A DNA stretch of 64,000 bases, taken from contig CM067369.1 of the NCBI GenBank assembly GCA_034401795.1, positions 85,135,129 to 85,199,128 on the forward strand, read 5' to 3'. The position numbers were made by a program, and so were the translations under genes. Below the pieces are notes generated by a model, which was given only the letters and a program-made list of their open reading frames with translations, was not told the DNA's origin and searched no databases. This document shows positions 31,905 to 45,200 of the stretch, piece by piece; position 1 is the first letter of the stretch, and each line of letters starts with the position of its first letter. Source of the stretch: Chaetoderma sp. LZ-2023a (taxonomy: Eukaryota; Mollusca; Caudofoveata; Chaetodermatida; Chaetodermatidae).

Positions 31905-32640
31905 TTATTTTCTGAGGACTGAGATGGCGAGTGGGTTAGAAGTGTCACGAAGGTAATGGTCGGTAAAACTTGATTCACAGTGCCACTGAGCTACTGACAT
32001 AATGTCATCAATAGAAACACCATTAAATAATGCTGTGGAAGTTACCACACCATGGACACTATGAGCCTTTGCTCTATCTACTTGAATTCCAGTAGCTGTC
32101 TTATGACAGAATTGAATACATTCTACTATCCATCTGGAAAGTGTCTCTTGACACCCTACCATGGGGTTCAATATATGACAACCATAGGGAACATGAGTCC
32201 ATCCGACAAACCTGAGTTCTTTTCTTATTTAAAGCACGGACAGGACACCATGCTTTAGCACCAGGATCATATTTGGTTAAGGCAGGTAAAATAATAGGTT
32301 GACCCGGATATTTTTTTAATTGATTCTTAGCCAAGAAATTCAATCTCGGTAGAAGCTTAAGGCCTTCACCTGTAACTATATAACGGTCAGGTTCAGCAGA
32401 CAAGGCATGAATTTCACTCCTGCGTCTGGCTGATGCTGCCGCAACTAAAAATACAGTTTTAAGTGTCAATAATTTTACAGATATAGCACTAAGTGGTTCA
32501 AAAGGTTTATCACTCAAAACTTGAAGAACCAGAGAAAGACTCCATGACGGTGTCAGTGGAGGATTTCTCAGTCTGAGATTGATCATACCTTTAATAAGAG
32601 TATTTAAAACAGTTATTTCATCACTTCCCTCTTTGCCTCC
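31905..32640 (-). pseudogene. Truncated tyrosine recombinase, third DIRS-like element
   Basis: Catalytic-domain pieces are visible (AAASARRRSEIHALSAE, SVAQWHCESSFTDHYLRD with the Tyr kept), but the His-x-x-Arg box is HSVH, as in the outer copy. The N-terminal core-binding part is missing: at about 32636 the text jumps from the RNase H gene tail to the recombinase middle (SDEITVLNTLIKGM). Relative to the inner copy about 440 bases (near 8836-9276) are deleted. Confidence 0.82.
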
Positions 32641-34568
32641 TGCTTGATCTTCTGAAGAATCCTTGGAATCAGGATTGTTGGAGGGTATCCGTATGCATAC
32701 ACCCCCTTCCAACTGATAGCTAGTGCATCTTTTGCGATAGCGCTTGGATCTGGAATCGGAGAAACGTACGTCGTCATCTTCGCATTCTTCCGCATTGCGA
32801 ACAAATCTATGTTGGGATTTCCCCAATGATTGAACAGGTGATCCACCACACATTGATTGTTGCCATTCCGTAGGCAGAATGCTCATCCTTCGGCTCAATG
32901 AGTCTGCTAACAGATTCAGCCTTCCCTGAATATGAACTGCTTTCAAGGTGATCATATGATCCATGCACCAGCAAAGCAGCTTCCATGTCATCATACAGAG
33001 ACTGGGCGACTTCGTTCCGCCCTGGCGGTTTATGTAACTCACTACTGTAGTTGTCTGAATGTATCATCACAAATTTTCCCTCCACTTCTTTTGAGAAGTG
33101 TTGCAGGCCTAGAATTACAGCCCGTAATTCTAGCATGTTGATATGTTCCTTTGACTGTTCCAGATTCCAAAACCCTGATATAGTGGCTCTTCCAGGCAAG
33201 CTCCCCATCCCTCCATCGATGCATGCGTAAACATCATTACTTGAGGGTGGAGAGGGGTCAGCATGACACCCCCGCCAGATTTCCTCTCTCCATCTACCAA
33301 TGAAGGTGATGAATGAGAGGGTCCAACACTTGAATACGTGAGTCCAGTGATGCTGAACTCTGCGTCCACTGAGTCATGAGAAACAATTGAATCGGCCGCC
33401 TGTGTAAGGCCACCTGAGGAATGACTGGTTCCATTGAAACCATCAGACCTAACATTCTCAGATAGACTCGTGCTAGAATATAACGACTGTTGCAAACCAA
33501 CTGAATAGACGACAGATTTTCCTCTCTCTCCTGGGATGGATAAACATATCCTATCTCCAGATCGAAGAACATACCCAGGTAAACAAACCTCTGGGATGGA
33601 GTCAGCTCTGATTTCTGAAAGTTGATTATCCAGCCTAAATCTGTGAGAGTTTTCAAAACTATCTCCCGATTTGCTGTCCAACTTTCTGGGTTGTGTGCTT
33701 TCAGCAACCAGTCGTCTATGTAAGTGTGAACAGCTATATTTCTCCTCTGGAGGTATGCTGTGATAGCAAGTACCACTCGAGTGAAGACACTTGGAGCCGT
33801 CGAGATGCCGAATGGAAGAACTTTGAATTCCCATTGGCGTCGCTGAAAAGCAAATCTCAGGAACCGACGAAAACTCCTTGCAATTGGAATGTGGAAATAA
33901 GCATCCTTGAGATCTATAGATGCTGTCCACATCCCCTTCTCTAACCCCAACAACACCAATTTTATTGTTTCCATTTTAAAACTTGGTGTATCTATAAACT
34001 TGTTTAGAGGTTTGAGGTTGAGAATTGGTCTCCACCCCCCGGTGTTCTTTGTCACAAGAAACATGGTTGAATAGAAGCCCGGACAATCTTGCGCTGGTTG
34101 AATTGCTTCTTTTAGAATTAGAGATTCTATCTCCGCTTCTATGCACAACCGCTTGTCTGGATCTCTTGGAATTTGAGTCCAGACCAGTACCAGAAACAGA
34201 TGCAATGGCGGACCTTTTACCCATTCTGGACTGTATCCGCGTGAAAGCCATTGCAAGACTAAGCGGTCCTGAATTAACCGCTCCCACTTCTGAATGTGGC
34301 AAGTCAAACAACCTCCCACTGGTGCCCCTAGGGTTGATGGGGTGCCCATGAATTTTAGAAGTGGGTGTGTCTCTGGTACGAGTGACAACACCCGAGTGGT
34401 ACCTGTGGTAACCGGTACCTGTGGTAGCACGCTGCTGCTGGCGCGGCCGATGTGGTCTCTGAACCCGGCTAGCCTGCTGGCCTCTGACAATGCCAGCACC
34501 ACCACGAGCGTACTGCTGTCGAGCAGCCGAGGGCTGAACATGCACGTGTTCTCTGCGCAGCACCCCAA
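32640..34568 (-). pseudogene. RT/RNase H remnant of third DIRS-like element
   Basis: RT at 33294-34568 is long and well preserved: FLVTKNTGGWRPILNLKPLN, WTASIDLKDAYFHIP, LPFGISTAPSVFTR, TYIDDWLLKAH. RNase H follows in other frames at 32600-33208 (KEHINMLELRAVILGL, INRQGGTKSPSLCMMTWK, RLNLLADSLSRR). The alternate (Gag/recombinase) frame is also open for 266 codons at 33130-33930. Confidence 0.85.
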
Positions 34569-36340
34569 ACTGTGCGTGCAGCGCCCTCTGGTTATTCATC
34601 AAAGTCACAGTCTCATGGAGGTGCCAACAACCTTCACCTCCAAAAAGACCAGGGCCCCCCATCGGCGCTTGCAACAAGCATGACTTCAGCTCTTGTGATG
34701 GGCACAAATTGTCCAATGCAAAAGTGTGCCTCATCCTCAGTGATTTGGTGGCTGACCTATTCAGACAGTCCAACGCCAGGTTGATCCCATCCTGGATGGC
34801 TCGTTGGACTGTCATGGGGCTAGGTTGTTGCCGCACCGAGGCTGCTACTACCCCAGATAGCAGCCGAGACACATGAGACAGTGCAATAATCGCTGCTCGT
34901 GAGCTTTCCTTGGTGTCTCACAAGGCGGCATCAGCCGAGCGCATAGCGCCCGAGCACAACGCTCCTGTGTTAGCACGGGAACCCGGCCTCGTATCGTCTC
35001 CCAGAGCGGTGTGGTCGTCCGCGCTCAGTCTGGGCACTAGGCCATATCGAGCATACTGACTAGCAGTAACCCGACATCGCCTAGCAACCTCGCGGGGGGG
35101 GGGGCCTTCGCGATGCGACCTTTGGGTCCAAATCGACTCCTCTGCCACCGAGAACATATCTAAGATATGTTCAGCATATGGCAGAGACAGAGTTGTGTTG
35201 GACAACGGCTTTGCCTGTAACCATGCCTGAGGGTTACCGGCGGTCGTTTCGTCCACGGAGAGCTCTGGTCTGACAGCGAGGAGCCACGCGCACGCATCAG
35301 ACCAGTCTTCATCTGTGGCTACCTGTGAATTGCCGACGAGCAGCGGGCCCTCGTCATCCTCAATGGCATTCGCAGGTAGGGCTGAGGAGGAGGCTATAGA
35401 CGAACCCGGCGGCCCAGAGCATGCATACGGGCCCGCGAGGGCTGGCATAACATTCTCCATAGGCGGGCCGGGCACCAAGGTCGTGCTTGTGGGTAAGGGT
35501 ATCATGCACACCAGCGAGGCTCGGATCATCCTTAACCGGCCCACAGGCTGAATCATGAAACCTGCTCCCGAGGGAACAGTGCCATAGGTGCGAGCGGCCG
35601 CGCTCCCCATGAGAGGAATGTAGACGCTCGCATCCATGTCTTCATGATCATCCTGTGGACCGAGCAGGTAGTCTTCATCATCTTCCTGGTCAGGAAAGTT
35701 AGACTCTGGGTTAGCAAGAAAAACTAACCCAGACTGACCAGGAGTATGCCCGAAAGCAGATGATGAGGGTACTCCGTGAGTGATCGTGGTCAGGCCCGCT
35801 GGTCCGGTCCCACCTGATGCTGCTCATGCCGCTGGATCACCAGGCGATGCGAACATCAAGCCTGGGTCCAAGACAGCCGCCTCTTGATCACTAAAGACTT
35901 TGTCCGAGCTAGTAGGGCATGATCCAGGGACCGGGGCTACCTGCACTGAGGTCGATGCGCAGGAAGTTGAAACACCTGTGCCCGGCAACATGCCGCGAAG
36001 AATGTCATGCATCAGATCTTTCAAAGTCCTGCGCATCTCACTCATTAACTCAACGTTCAAGGCCTCGAGCTCACCCTTCTCAGAGGCCTTCTTCTTACCC
36101 TCCTTCTTTGCCTTCTTGCCCCCCTCAACCATCAGCTTAGCCTGTAAAGCAAAGAATTCAGAGGTTAGATCCCCCACCCCCCTCCTCTTTACAAATGACA
36201 CATTTGCTAGACAGCCTACAAACTGTACAAAGATGGCAAGGGTGGGGGAAGAATCTAGCCTTCATGGGCTTGAAGCATGATGGACATGACTTCTGAAAAG
36301 GAAGGCATACGAAGACAATGAGTATTATAGTACAAAACAA
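34569..36340 (-). pseudogene. Gag-like remnant of third DIRS-like element
   Basis: Pieces at 35824-36201 (Lys-rich N-terminal part), 34918-35637 (acidic body) and the 3' part at 34600-34900 (AIQDGINLALDCLNRSA). A Cys-rich start (MKARFFPHPCHLCTVCRL, KCVICKE) lies at 36200-36290 but is out of frame with the rest through a G-run change. Homologous to the outer-element Gag. Confidence 0.75.
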
Positions 36341-37488
36341 GAACAAACTCGAGAGAAGACACCCACCTTTATTACAGACAACCCTGACGGGACAGCTGAC
36401 AATAACCAATCACAACCAGGATCCCAAATTAAGAATGAGAGAAAAAATTATTGACTATCTAGATATCTCTCCATGTTCATAATAAAGGGTGATAAAAACA
36501 TCAAAAAGATTTCTCTAAACTATAGATTATGACATCAATGAAAGAGAAAAAACTCTGGTTGATTATGACATCAAACCTCAATGCAACAGCTCCTTCAAGG
36601 AGAGGGGACATCGGAAATGAATGCAAGAAATATCTAGTGACTAAAGACATTCATTACTCCCGAATAATATAATATTAAATTATATATATTCAAGAACCCA
36701 TGCACATACAAGAGAGAATACAGTGCAATAACAAATGGCAGTAGAAATTTGTGAATATTTTCAAATAATTATGTGCCATAACTAATAAACTCCCTTAGCC
36801 TGAGCACAGGCAAAACCATCCTCTTGTGCAGGGGAACACGTCCATCCATCCGCCGAGACTCTTCTTTCTGTAGAACTGATGAGGGGGATGGGACAAAAGG
36901 AAGGAGATATTTCTTTTATTTATTTACTATATCTCCAACCCTTAGACATATCCCAATGATAAGTAAAAAAAGAAATGTGAACAACCTTCGAGAGAAGAAC
37001 AGGAACCCTTACCATCCATAAGTTGAACCTGTGAACACAAAGCACAAGGGATTAATAGCCCTAGGCGCTGGGAGAAATTTAACAAGGCTTCCCAGCACCT
37101 GAAATCGCGGTAATGCCAAAACAGCAGCGAACAAAAACCGGTAACATATAAAAGTTACACGTCTAAATTAATAAATGGAACAATATCACCTTAACAGATG
37201 ATGAGGAATCAGCCATTAATCCAAAAAAGGAGATAACAAGTATTGAAAATTTTCAAAAAGAGACTGGGAAAGTTTTCCACATGTAGCTTTACAGCCAATA
37301 TATTAGAAAACGGAAGTACCAGTATGCGCATGCACAGTAGGTGGGGTCTATCATGTGCATGCCTGTGTACATCCCCTGCCCATTATGGGCACCTAACTTT
37401 TTATAATTCTGAATATTATTGCACTTAGAGCCGATATACTAGTATATCAAGAGTGTTAGGGAGGTAAGTATGTTCTCATAATATGAAA
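36341..37488. other. 5' leader and right inverted repeat of third DIRS-like element
   Basis: Matches 14195-15354 of the outer element. No coding content. The terminal ~200 bases are the inverted repeat. Confidence 0.75.
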
Positions 37489-37644
37489 ACGATGATTCTA
37501 AACTGTACATTGTAACCATACTGAAAAACTGGCAAATTTTACATAATTTGAAGAGCACTTTTTATGTACCCGAAGACAAGCGCCTGCTAACGAATATCAT
37601 CTAGCACAGTCATCATTGGAATGTAATCTTTACATTTTTCAATC

Positions 37645-37823
37645 TGCGACCTCAGCGAGGTTTGAACCCAGCCAATTCTATGGCACCTATTTGCCTTGTG
37701 TTTGGAAGCTGAGTAATCTACAGATTGGCCCACCATCCAAAAGACAAAAATCCTCTTTCACAGGACCAGCTTTCAACTACTCGACTCACGACCACACGAA
37801 TTGACTGGAACTGATAGTGTCGT

Positions 37824-37890
<67 letters not shown>

Positions 37891-37900
37891 CAGTAGTAGT
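37645..37900. repeat. tRNA-box repeat copy followed by (TAG)n
   Basis: 37645-37825 is the second copy of the repeat seen at 25975-26250. It is followed by a (TAG)n/(GTA)n microsatellite at 37826-37900, just downstream of host exon 8. Confidence 0.75.
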
Positions 37901-37960
37901 AGCAGCATTAACACCAACAACAGCAACAGTAGTAGTAATTAATAGTAGTTAAAATAGTAC

Positions 37961-38112
37961 CTGTCCATTCTGAAATGGAGCAACATTATTGGACCATAGC
38001 AGTAGACGGTTGCCTGTGTCTCCTCGCTCACCCTCCATATTTAGGAACACCTCAGAGTTACTGATGCTCGTATTAGCGTCTGAGGTATGGATGTACACCT
38101 GATAGTTCAATA
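37961..38112 (-). CDS. Host gene exon 8: PLAT-like domain 2, N-terminal half
   Basis: 152 bases, phase 1 to 0, acceptor TTTTCAG, donor GACAG/GTACT. It encodes LNYQVYIHTSDAN, SEVFLNMEGERGDTGNRLLL and NNVAPFQNGQ. The string V+++T.......V++++.G..G.TG...L is the classic PLAT start. The donor-side intron begins next to a (TAG)n microsatellite. Confidence 0.88.
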
Positions 38113-38374
38113 CTGAAAACATAAATTTTAAAGCCCCATAACCCATGTCTGAAATTGGATAAACCTTTGCACAATGCAAATATTAGATCCATTTAGGATC
38201 ACTTTTATATTAAATCAGAATAATTTACTTATGATTTCAATAGGAAAATACATTTGATCTATATCCTCCAGAAACTAGATCATAGTGATCTAGTGTTTAT
38301 ATAGATAGTAGTGTATGCCTAATGATACCAACACATCAAGTTAATAACACCAACATGACCAAGCCAATAGCTTT

Positions 38375-39600
38375 AACCCTTTAACAAACATATCGGCCAA
38401 AAATGGCTTCTGCAGTGGTCTTGAGAAATGTCCATTTGCAGACCAAGAGAAACTATTTTTGAAAATTTACCACTTGAATGACTGGCTCGATAATCGAGCC
38501 AGTTATTCCAGTGGTAAATTGTCAAAAATAGTCTTCTCTTGGTCTGCAAATGGACATTTTCTATGGGAAAATTTTGAAAAAAGTTTTAATTCTCCTGACC
38601 AAATTCAAGGGTTAAAGGGCTAAATATCACTCAATCATATGACGTCATAATCAACTGCGCGACGTATATGTTGACGTCATAATCATGACGTAATGAATGA
38701 TTTGATTATGCCCGTCTTTAACGCTTAATAGTCTGACATGTTGTACAAATTGCATGTTTTTGCTATTTAATAAACATGCTATTAAATATTTTGAAACTAA
38801 TTTCATTGGGCCAGTCAAATTAGTTTCAAAATATTCAACTGTTTACCTATATAATTTTCTGGAAATTGATAGTCAGGGTGTTCACGAATCGATCCCAACA
38901 TGATCATGATGTGGGTGAAGCTTAGCTAGAGATGGGAGGGGCCTGGGTAAAATTGGATAGGTCCATTATCCTTCTCTATTAGATGTAGCAAACTTCAGAC
39001 GGCAGTAACTCTCGTGTTTGACATCCATATCAAGTATATCTTTATAATGTAGATATGGCAATAGTTGTATTGTGAAAAGCTTCTTTCATTTCAATCCTAA
39101 GAAATAGTAAATCATGACAGAATTATAACACGTAGTCTCTAGGAATAGTTTGACTGATAAATGTACTTATTCTGAGTCAGAAGATTACCTTCACCTGGAT
39201 GTGTATAGCAGAATGGAAAATGGAAAAACCGTTAAAAAAAACCCCATAAAACCCTGTACCCTTTAACCCTTAAATTTGTTGGAAAAAATGTGAATTTTCT
39301 TAGATAATGTAAATTTTCAAGCCAAGAAACAACTACTTTTGAAAATTCACCACTAGAATGACTGGCTCAGTTATCATTCCAGTGGTAAATTTTCAAAAAT
39401 TGTCTTCTCTTAGTCTACAAATGGACATTTCTCAAGATGAAAAAATGGCATTTGAAGTTGTATCGAGTAAGATCGATTTGACAGACAAGAGAAGCCAGTC
39501 ATTCCATTGCTAAATTGTCAAAAATAGTTTTCTCTTGACCTTCAAATGAACATTTACTAAACAAACATTCCAATTTTCTTAGTAAATCTTGACCATTAAA
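38375..39600. repeat. Repeat B and Repeat A copies in intron 7
   Basis: Repeat B at 38375-38620, Repeat A with two 'tgacgtcata' sites and palindromic core at 38630-38965, then a diverged Repeat B at 39255-39600. 39679-39689 is a short poly-G run. No gene is seen. Confidence 0.75.
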
Positions 39601-39829
39601 GGGATGAATAATTCAGTTCCAGATAGAGAGCAGTGAAGTAGCTCTGAATTAAACAACACAAATTATAGGACAAATATTTGGGGGGGGGGGGCTGTAACCT
39701 ATTGTCCAATGACATTCAAAATCTTGCCACTATGAAAAAGTGAAAAGAAAATCAATTGTATAGAAGTCATACAAAATGTATGAATGTGGGTGCAATGTTT
39801 CTCTAGCTACTTGATGAATTAATTATTTA

Positions 39830-40015
39830 TTAACCCTTACCACAATTTTGACTATGTCAATTTTCTATCTTTTACTATCATTATAGCAAAGAAGCTGGTG
39901 TACATTTTACCAATTTTGTTGGATGATTTTTCTGTCTACGAAAAATAAACACCCATTCATTTTTTAATTTAATTTGAAAGTAAAAAATTTTGACATCAGA
40001 GTTGTAATGGTTAAG
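39830..40015. repeat. Repeat C copy
   Basis: It begins 'ttaacccttaccac' and ends 'gttgtaatggttaa'. The internal arms contain 'agctggtgtacattttacc' and 'aaaaataaacacccattc'. Confidence 0.75.
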
Positions 40016-40159
40016 TAGATAATTCCAACCTTTTAATCTACTACATATGAAAGTGATATTTGCTAATGAAGACGAGTATGCCTATCTTTTGATCATCTAG
40101 TAATAACAGTACATATACTTATACGACATTGCAGATGCGTGTTTAACTGATGAACTTAC

Positions 40160-40388
40160 ATGGCAAGACTGGCTCACTGTCCTTCAGTAAAGCAGATTCC
40201 CAAACCAGGTGCCCGCCTTCATCCAGTTTCCATGAGAAAGTTTTGTCGAATGGGAATTGGAGAATTTCCTGAGTGTCAACATTTTTAAGCAATACTTCAT
40301 ACAGTCGCCATGATGAGGGTTCACCTTTGTCCAACGGAAAGACTTCAATGCGGACTTTATAAATCTTTCCAATATTGAGTAAATTTAC
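40160..40388 (-). CDS. Host gene exon 7: PLAT-like domain 1, C-terminal half
   Basis: 229 bases, phase 0 to 1, acceptor TTTTCAG, donor CCAT/GTAAGT. It encodes VNLLNIGKIYKVRIEVFPL, SSWRLYEVLLKNV, EILQFPFDKTFSWK and ends PVLP. This corresponds to the PLAT part 'IGKIYKVRI......W.L..V.+.....Q.++F......W'. A long intron before it (40389-46489) contains the 34 bp minisatellite. Confidence 0.85.
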
Positions 40389-40419
40389 CTGAAAATAAAG
40401 AAGTATACCCAGAAATATT

Positions 40420-41265
40420 GTTGTAATCCAACAATGAAGCTCGACTAAAAAGGTGTAATGAACTAAGAAGCTTGACTTCAAACATAAAATAAATATAGGA
40501 TTATGAGTAATCCTATCAGTGGCCATGGCCTTTGATCCTTTGATCACAAAATACTAGTCTCATCCATTCGTACTAGCAAGTGTCCAAGTTTGGGTGCAGT
40601 ATGAGCAACACAACATGAGATATCAACCACTAAGTTGAGATAAAAGCAAAATGTTATTGTTCACAAAACTTTTGAAAGTTTTGTCATTATCACACTGACC
40701 CTCACCTTTTGATGCCAAGGTGATTGTTTCCTGCCATCTCATTACAAGGAAGGATGTGTTCGCATGTGGGCCATGTATGCTTAACTAAAGATGAGATATA
40801 AACTGCTAAGTTGAGATAAATGCAAAAATGTTAGCGTTGAAAAAGGTTTTAGCATGGACACAGTGACCTTGACGTACTGACTCCAAGATGATATTCCATC
40901 TCACTATAGCATCTGTCCAACTTTGGCTTAATTATGGTTAAGCAAATATGAGATATAAAATGCGAAGTTCAGCTAAACATAAAATTTTAATGGGAAAAAA
41001 ATTTGTTCCCCAAGAGCACAATGACCTTGAGCTTTGAAATTTTTACCCCCAAGGACATTGGGTCATGCTCTCTCATTATAAGTAATGTGTTCAAGATTGG
41101 GTCCAGGTCCAGTATGATTAACCAAACATTGGATATGAACTACCAAGTTGAACTAAATGCAAAATACTTTAAAAATATCTTTTACCAATATCACAATAAT
41201 ATTGACCAATAACCTTTTAGACCAAAGGCTATTATGTCATGCTCTCTACTTATAAGGAAGTATCT
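40420..41265. repeat. Tandem repeat D, second array
   Basis: About four to five degenerate ~175 bp units like those at 21080-22415 ('aagtttgggtgcagtatgag', 'tgaccttgac', 'gctaaacataaaatttt'). Confidence 0.8.
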
Positions 41266-41459
41266 GTGTCAAATATCAAGCGTACTTATCCAACATACAA
41301 ATCTCAGCCAACAAAACTTTAATTCATATTGCTTACAATATAATTTGCAGTTTTGATGTATGAAGTTCCATTCGCTGGAAAGTGTTACTTGGAACATCAG
41401 GATGCGTGTGCCAAGCAAAACAAATCGTGTTCCATATAACCAACTTAGCATGACTGTAA

Positions 41460-42200
41460 TGGAGGAATTCAGTTTATAACACAATCATATGATGTCATAT
41501 CAACAACATCACATGCTGGGTGACATCATAATCAATTACGTCATGAATGACACAATTTAGTCCATCAAAAAGGCTTAATAGTCAAGTTGTATGAATTGCA
41601 TGTCTTTATTATTTAGCCCTTATCACTCTGATGTCAACATTCTATCTTTTAATTATGTCAGTAGCAAAGAAACTGGTGTACATTTTTACACAATTTTGGT
41701 GGTCGACGTTGCTGTCTACCACAGTACCATCTCCCACCAAATTTGTTTAAAAATGAACACCAGTTGATCTTTTAATTTAATTTGAAAATTTTCACGTCAG
41801 AGTGGTAAGAGTTAATAAACATTCTGTTGAATATCTTGAAACTAATTTGACTGCAGCAACATTACCCAGTCAAATTAGTTTCAAAATAATCAACAGCTTA
41901 ACTGTATAGTTTTCTGGAATTTGAGATTCAGAGAGTGCATGGATCGATTGATCACAAAACAGGCAAAGGGTGGGTGGAGCTTATCTAGAGATGGGCAGTG
42001 ATTTACGAAACTGGATGCCTCCATTCCAAAGTCAAAACAATGCTCCAAAGCAATACATTCACTATTATGCATCAAGCCAGATGGCACAATCTCAGCATTC
42101 ACTTAGTTATTCTTTGGAAATGTGACTACATGTGACATTTGAGTCAAGTATAAGCAACAGCTTCCAGGAAAGTTAGTTTCAAAATATTCAACAGCATATT
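41460..42200. repeat. Repeat A and Repeat C interleaved
   Basis: Repeat A flank with 'gacatcataatcaattacgtc' at 41500-41560, a Repeat C copy at 41615-41815 and the Repeat A core and distal flank at 41815-42015. This is consistent with Repeat C having inserted within a Repeat A copy. Confidence 0.65.
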
Positions 42201-42261
42201 TCTTAAATCGCAAATAATTTTTAATACCGGGTTATCAAAGCCATTTGATGATTCAAACAAC

Positions 42262-45200
42262 ATTACCACCCTAAAGCCACTAGAGCATCCAAACAACACT
42301 CCCAATAAAGCCACTAGAGCATCCAAACAACACTCTCCCTAAAGGCACTAGAGCATCCAAACAACACACTCCCTAAAGGCACTAGAGCAGCCAAACAACA
42401 CACTCCCTAAAGCTAGAGCATCCAAACAACACTTTCCCTAAAGCCACTAGAGCATCCAAACAACACTCTCCATAAAGCCACTAGAGCAGCCAAACAACAC
42501 ACTCCCTAATGCCACTAGAGCATCCAAACAACACTCCATAAAGCCATTACAGCATCCAAACACCCTCCCTAATGCCACTAGAGCATCCAAACAACACTCT
42601 CCATAAAGCCACTAGAGCAGCCAAACAACACACTCCCTAAAGCTAGAGCATCCAAACAACACTCTCCCTAAAGGCACTAGAGCATCCAAACAACACTCTC
42701 CCTAAAGGCACTAGAGCATCCAAACAACACTCTCCCTAAAGGCACTACACCATCCAAACAACACACTCCCTAAGGCCACTAGAGCATTCAAACAACACAC
42801 TCCCTAATGCCACTAGAGCATCCAAACAACACTCCATAAAGCCATAAGAGCATCCAAACAACACACTCCCTAAAGCCACTACAGCAACCAAACACACTCC
42901 CTAAAACCACTAGAGCATCCAAACAACACACTCCCTAAAGCCACTAGAGCATCCAAACAACACACTCCCTAAAACCACTAGAGCATCCAAACAACACACT
43001 TCCTAAAGCCACTAGAGCATCCAAACAACACACTCCCTAAAGCCACTAGAGCATTCAAACATCACTCTCCCTAAAAGGCACTAGAGCATCCAAACAACAC
43101 TCCATAAAGCCACTAGAGCATCCAAACAACACACTCCATAAAGCCACTAGAGCATCCAAACAACACACTCCCTATAGCCACTAGAGCAGCCAAACGCACT
43201 CCCTATAGTCACTAGAGCAGCCAAACAACACTCCTTAAAGCCACTAGAGCATCCAAACAATGCACTCCCTAAAGCCACTAGAGCATTCAAACAACACACT
43301 CCCTAAAGCCACTAGAGCATCCAAACAACACACTCCATAAAGCCACTAGAGCATCCAAACAACACACTCCATAAAGCCACTAGAGCATCCAAACAATGCA
43401 CTCCCTAAAGCCACTAGAGCATTCAAACAACACACTCCCTAAAGCCACTAGAGCATCCAAACAACACACTCCATAAAGCCACTAGAGCATCCAAACAACA
43501 CACTCCATAAAGCCACTAGAGCATTCAAACAACACACTCCATAAAGCCACTAGAGCATCCAAACAACACACTCCATAAAGCCACTAGAGCATCCAAACAA
43601 CACACTCCATAAAGCCACTAGAGCATCCAAACAACACACTCCCTATAGCCACTAGAGCAGCCAAACACACTCCCTATAGTCACTAGAGCAGCCAAACAAC
43701 ACTCCTTAAAGCCACTAGAGCATCCAAACAATGCACTCCCTAAAGCCACTAGAGCATTCAAACAACACACTCCCTAAAGCCAGAGAATCCAAACAGCACA
43801 CTCCCTAAAGCCAGTAGAGCATTCAAACAACACACTCCCTAAAGCCACTACAGCATCCAAACAACACACTCCCTATAGTCACTAGAGCATCCAAATACAC
43901 TCCCTAAAACCACTAGAGCATCCACACAACACTCTCCCTAAAGGCACTAGAGCATCCAAATACACTCCCTAAAACCACTAGAGCATCCAAACAACACTCC
44001 ATAAAGTGACTAGAGCATCCAAACAACACCCCATAAAGCCACTAGAGCATCCAAACAACACACTCCCTAAAGCCACTAGAGCATCCAAACAACACACTCC
44101 CTAAAGCCACTAGAGCATTCAAACAACACACTCCCTAAAGCCACTAGAGCATCCAAACAACACACTCCCTAAATCCACTAGAGCATCCAAACAACACACT
44201 CCCTAAAGCCACTAGAGCATCCAAACAACACTCTCCCTAAAGCCACTAGAGCATCCAAACAACACACTCCCTAAAGCCACTAGAGCATCCAAACAACACA
44301 CTCCCTAAAGCCACTAGAGCATCCAAACAACACACTCCCTAAAGCCACTAGAGCATCCAAACAACACACTCCCTAAAGCCACTAGAGCATCCAAACAACA
44401 CACTCCCTAAAGCCACTAGAGCATACAAACAACACTCCATAAAGTGACTAGAGCATCCAAACAACACTCCATAAAGCCACTAGAGCATCCAAACAACACA
44501 CTCCCTATCGTCACTAGAGCATCCAAACAACACACTCCCTATCGTCACTAGAGCATCCAAACAACACACTCCCTAAAGCCACTAGAGCATCCAAACAACA
44601 CACTCCCTAAAGCCACTAGAGCATCCAAACAACACAATCCCTAAAGCCACTAGAGCATCCAAACAACACACTCCCTAAAGCCACTAGAGCATCCAAACAA
44701 CACACTCCCTAAAGCCACTAGAGCATACAAACAACACTCCATAAAGCCACTAGAGCATCCAAACAACACTCCCTAAAGCCACTAGAGCATCCAAACAACA
44801 CACTCCCTAAAGCCACTAGAGCATCCAAACAACACACTCCCTAAAGCCACTAGAGCATCCAAACAACACAATCCCTAAAGCCACTAGAGCATCCAAACAA
44901 CACACTCCCTAAAGCCACTAGAGCATCCAAACAACACTCCCTAAAGCCACTAGAGCATCCAAACAACACACTCCCTATAGCCACTAGAGCATCCAAACAA
45001 CACACTCCCTAAAGCCACTAGAGCATCCAAACAACACACTCCCTATAGCCACTAGAGCATCCAAACAACACACTCCCTAAAGCCACTAGAGCATACAAAC
45101 AACACTCCATAAAGCCACTAGAGCATCCAAACAACACTCCCTAAAGCCACTAGAGCATCCAAACAACACACTCCCTAAAGCCACTAGAGCATCCAAACAA

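Larger units (their letters stand above)
30982..37488 (-). mobile_element. Third DIRS-like retrotransposon (decayed, 6.5 kb)
   Basis: The left end 'taagaaaatttaccaaattt' and right end 'gttctcataatatgaaa' are both found, reverse-complemented and adjacent, in an internal complementary region at about 31257-31350. Inverted terminal repeats run inward from 31010 and 37470 ('acttacctccctaacactc', 'ctagtatat'). Order on the minus strand: Gag-like, RT, RNase H, recombinase. It is closer to the outer element than to the inner one. An internal deletion and frame changes make it inactive. Confidence 0.9.
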
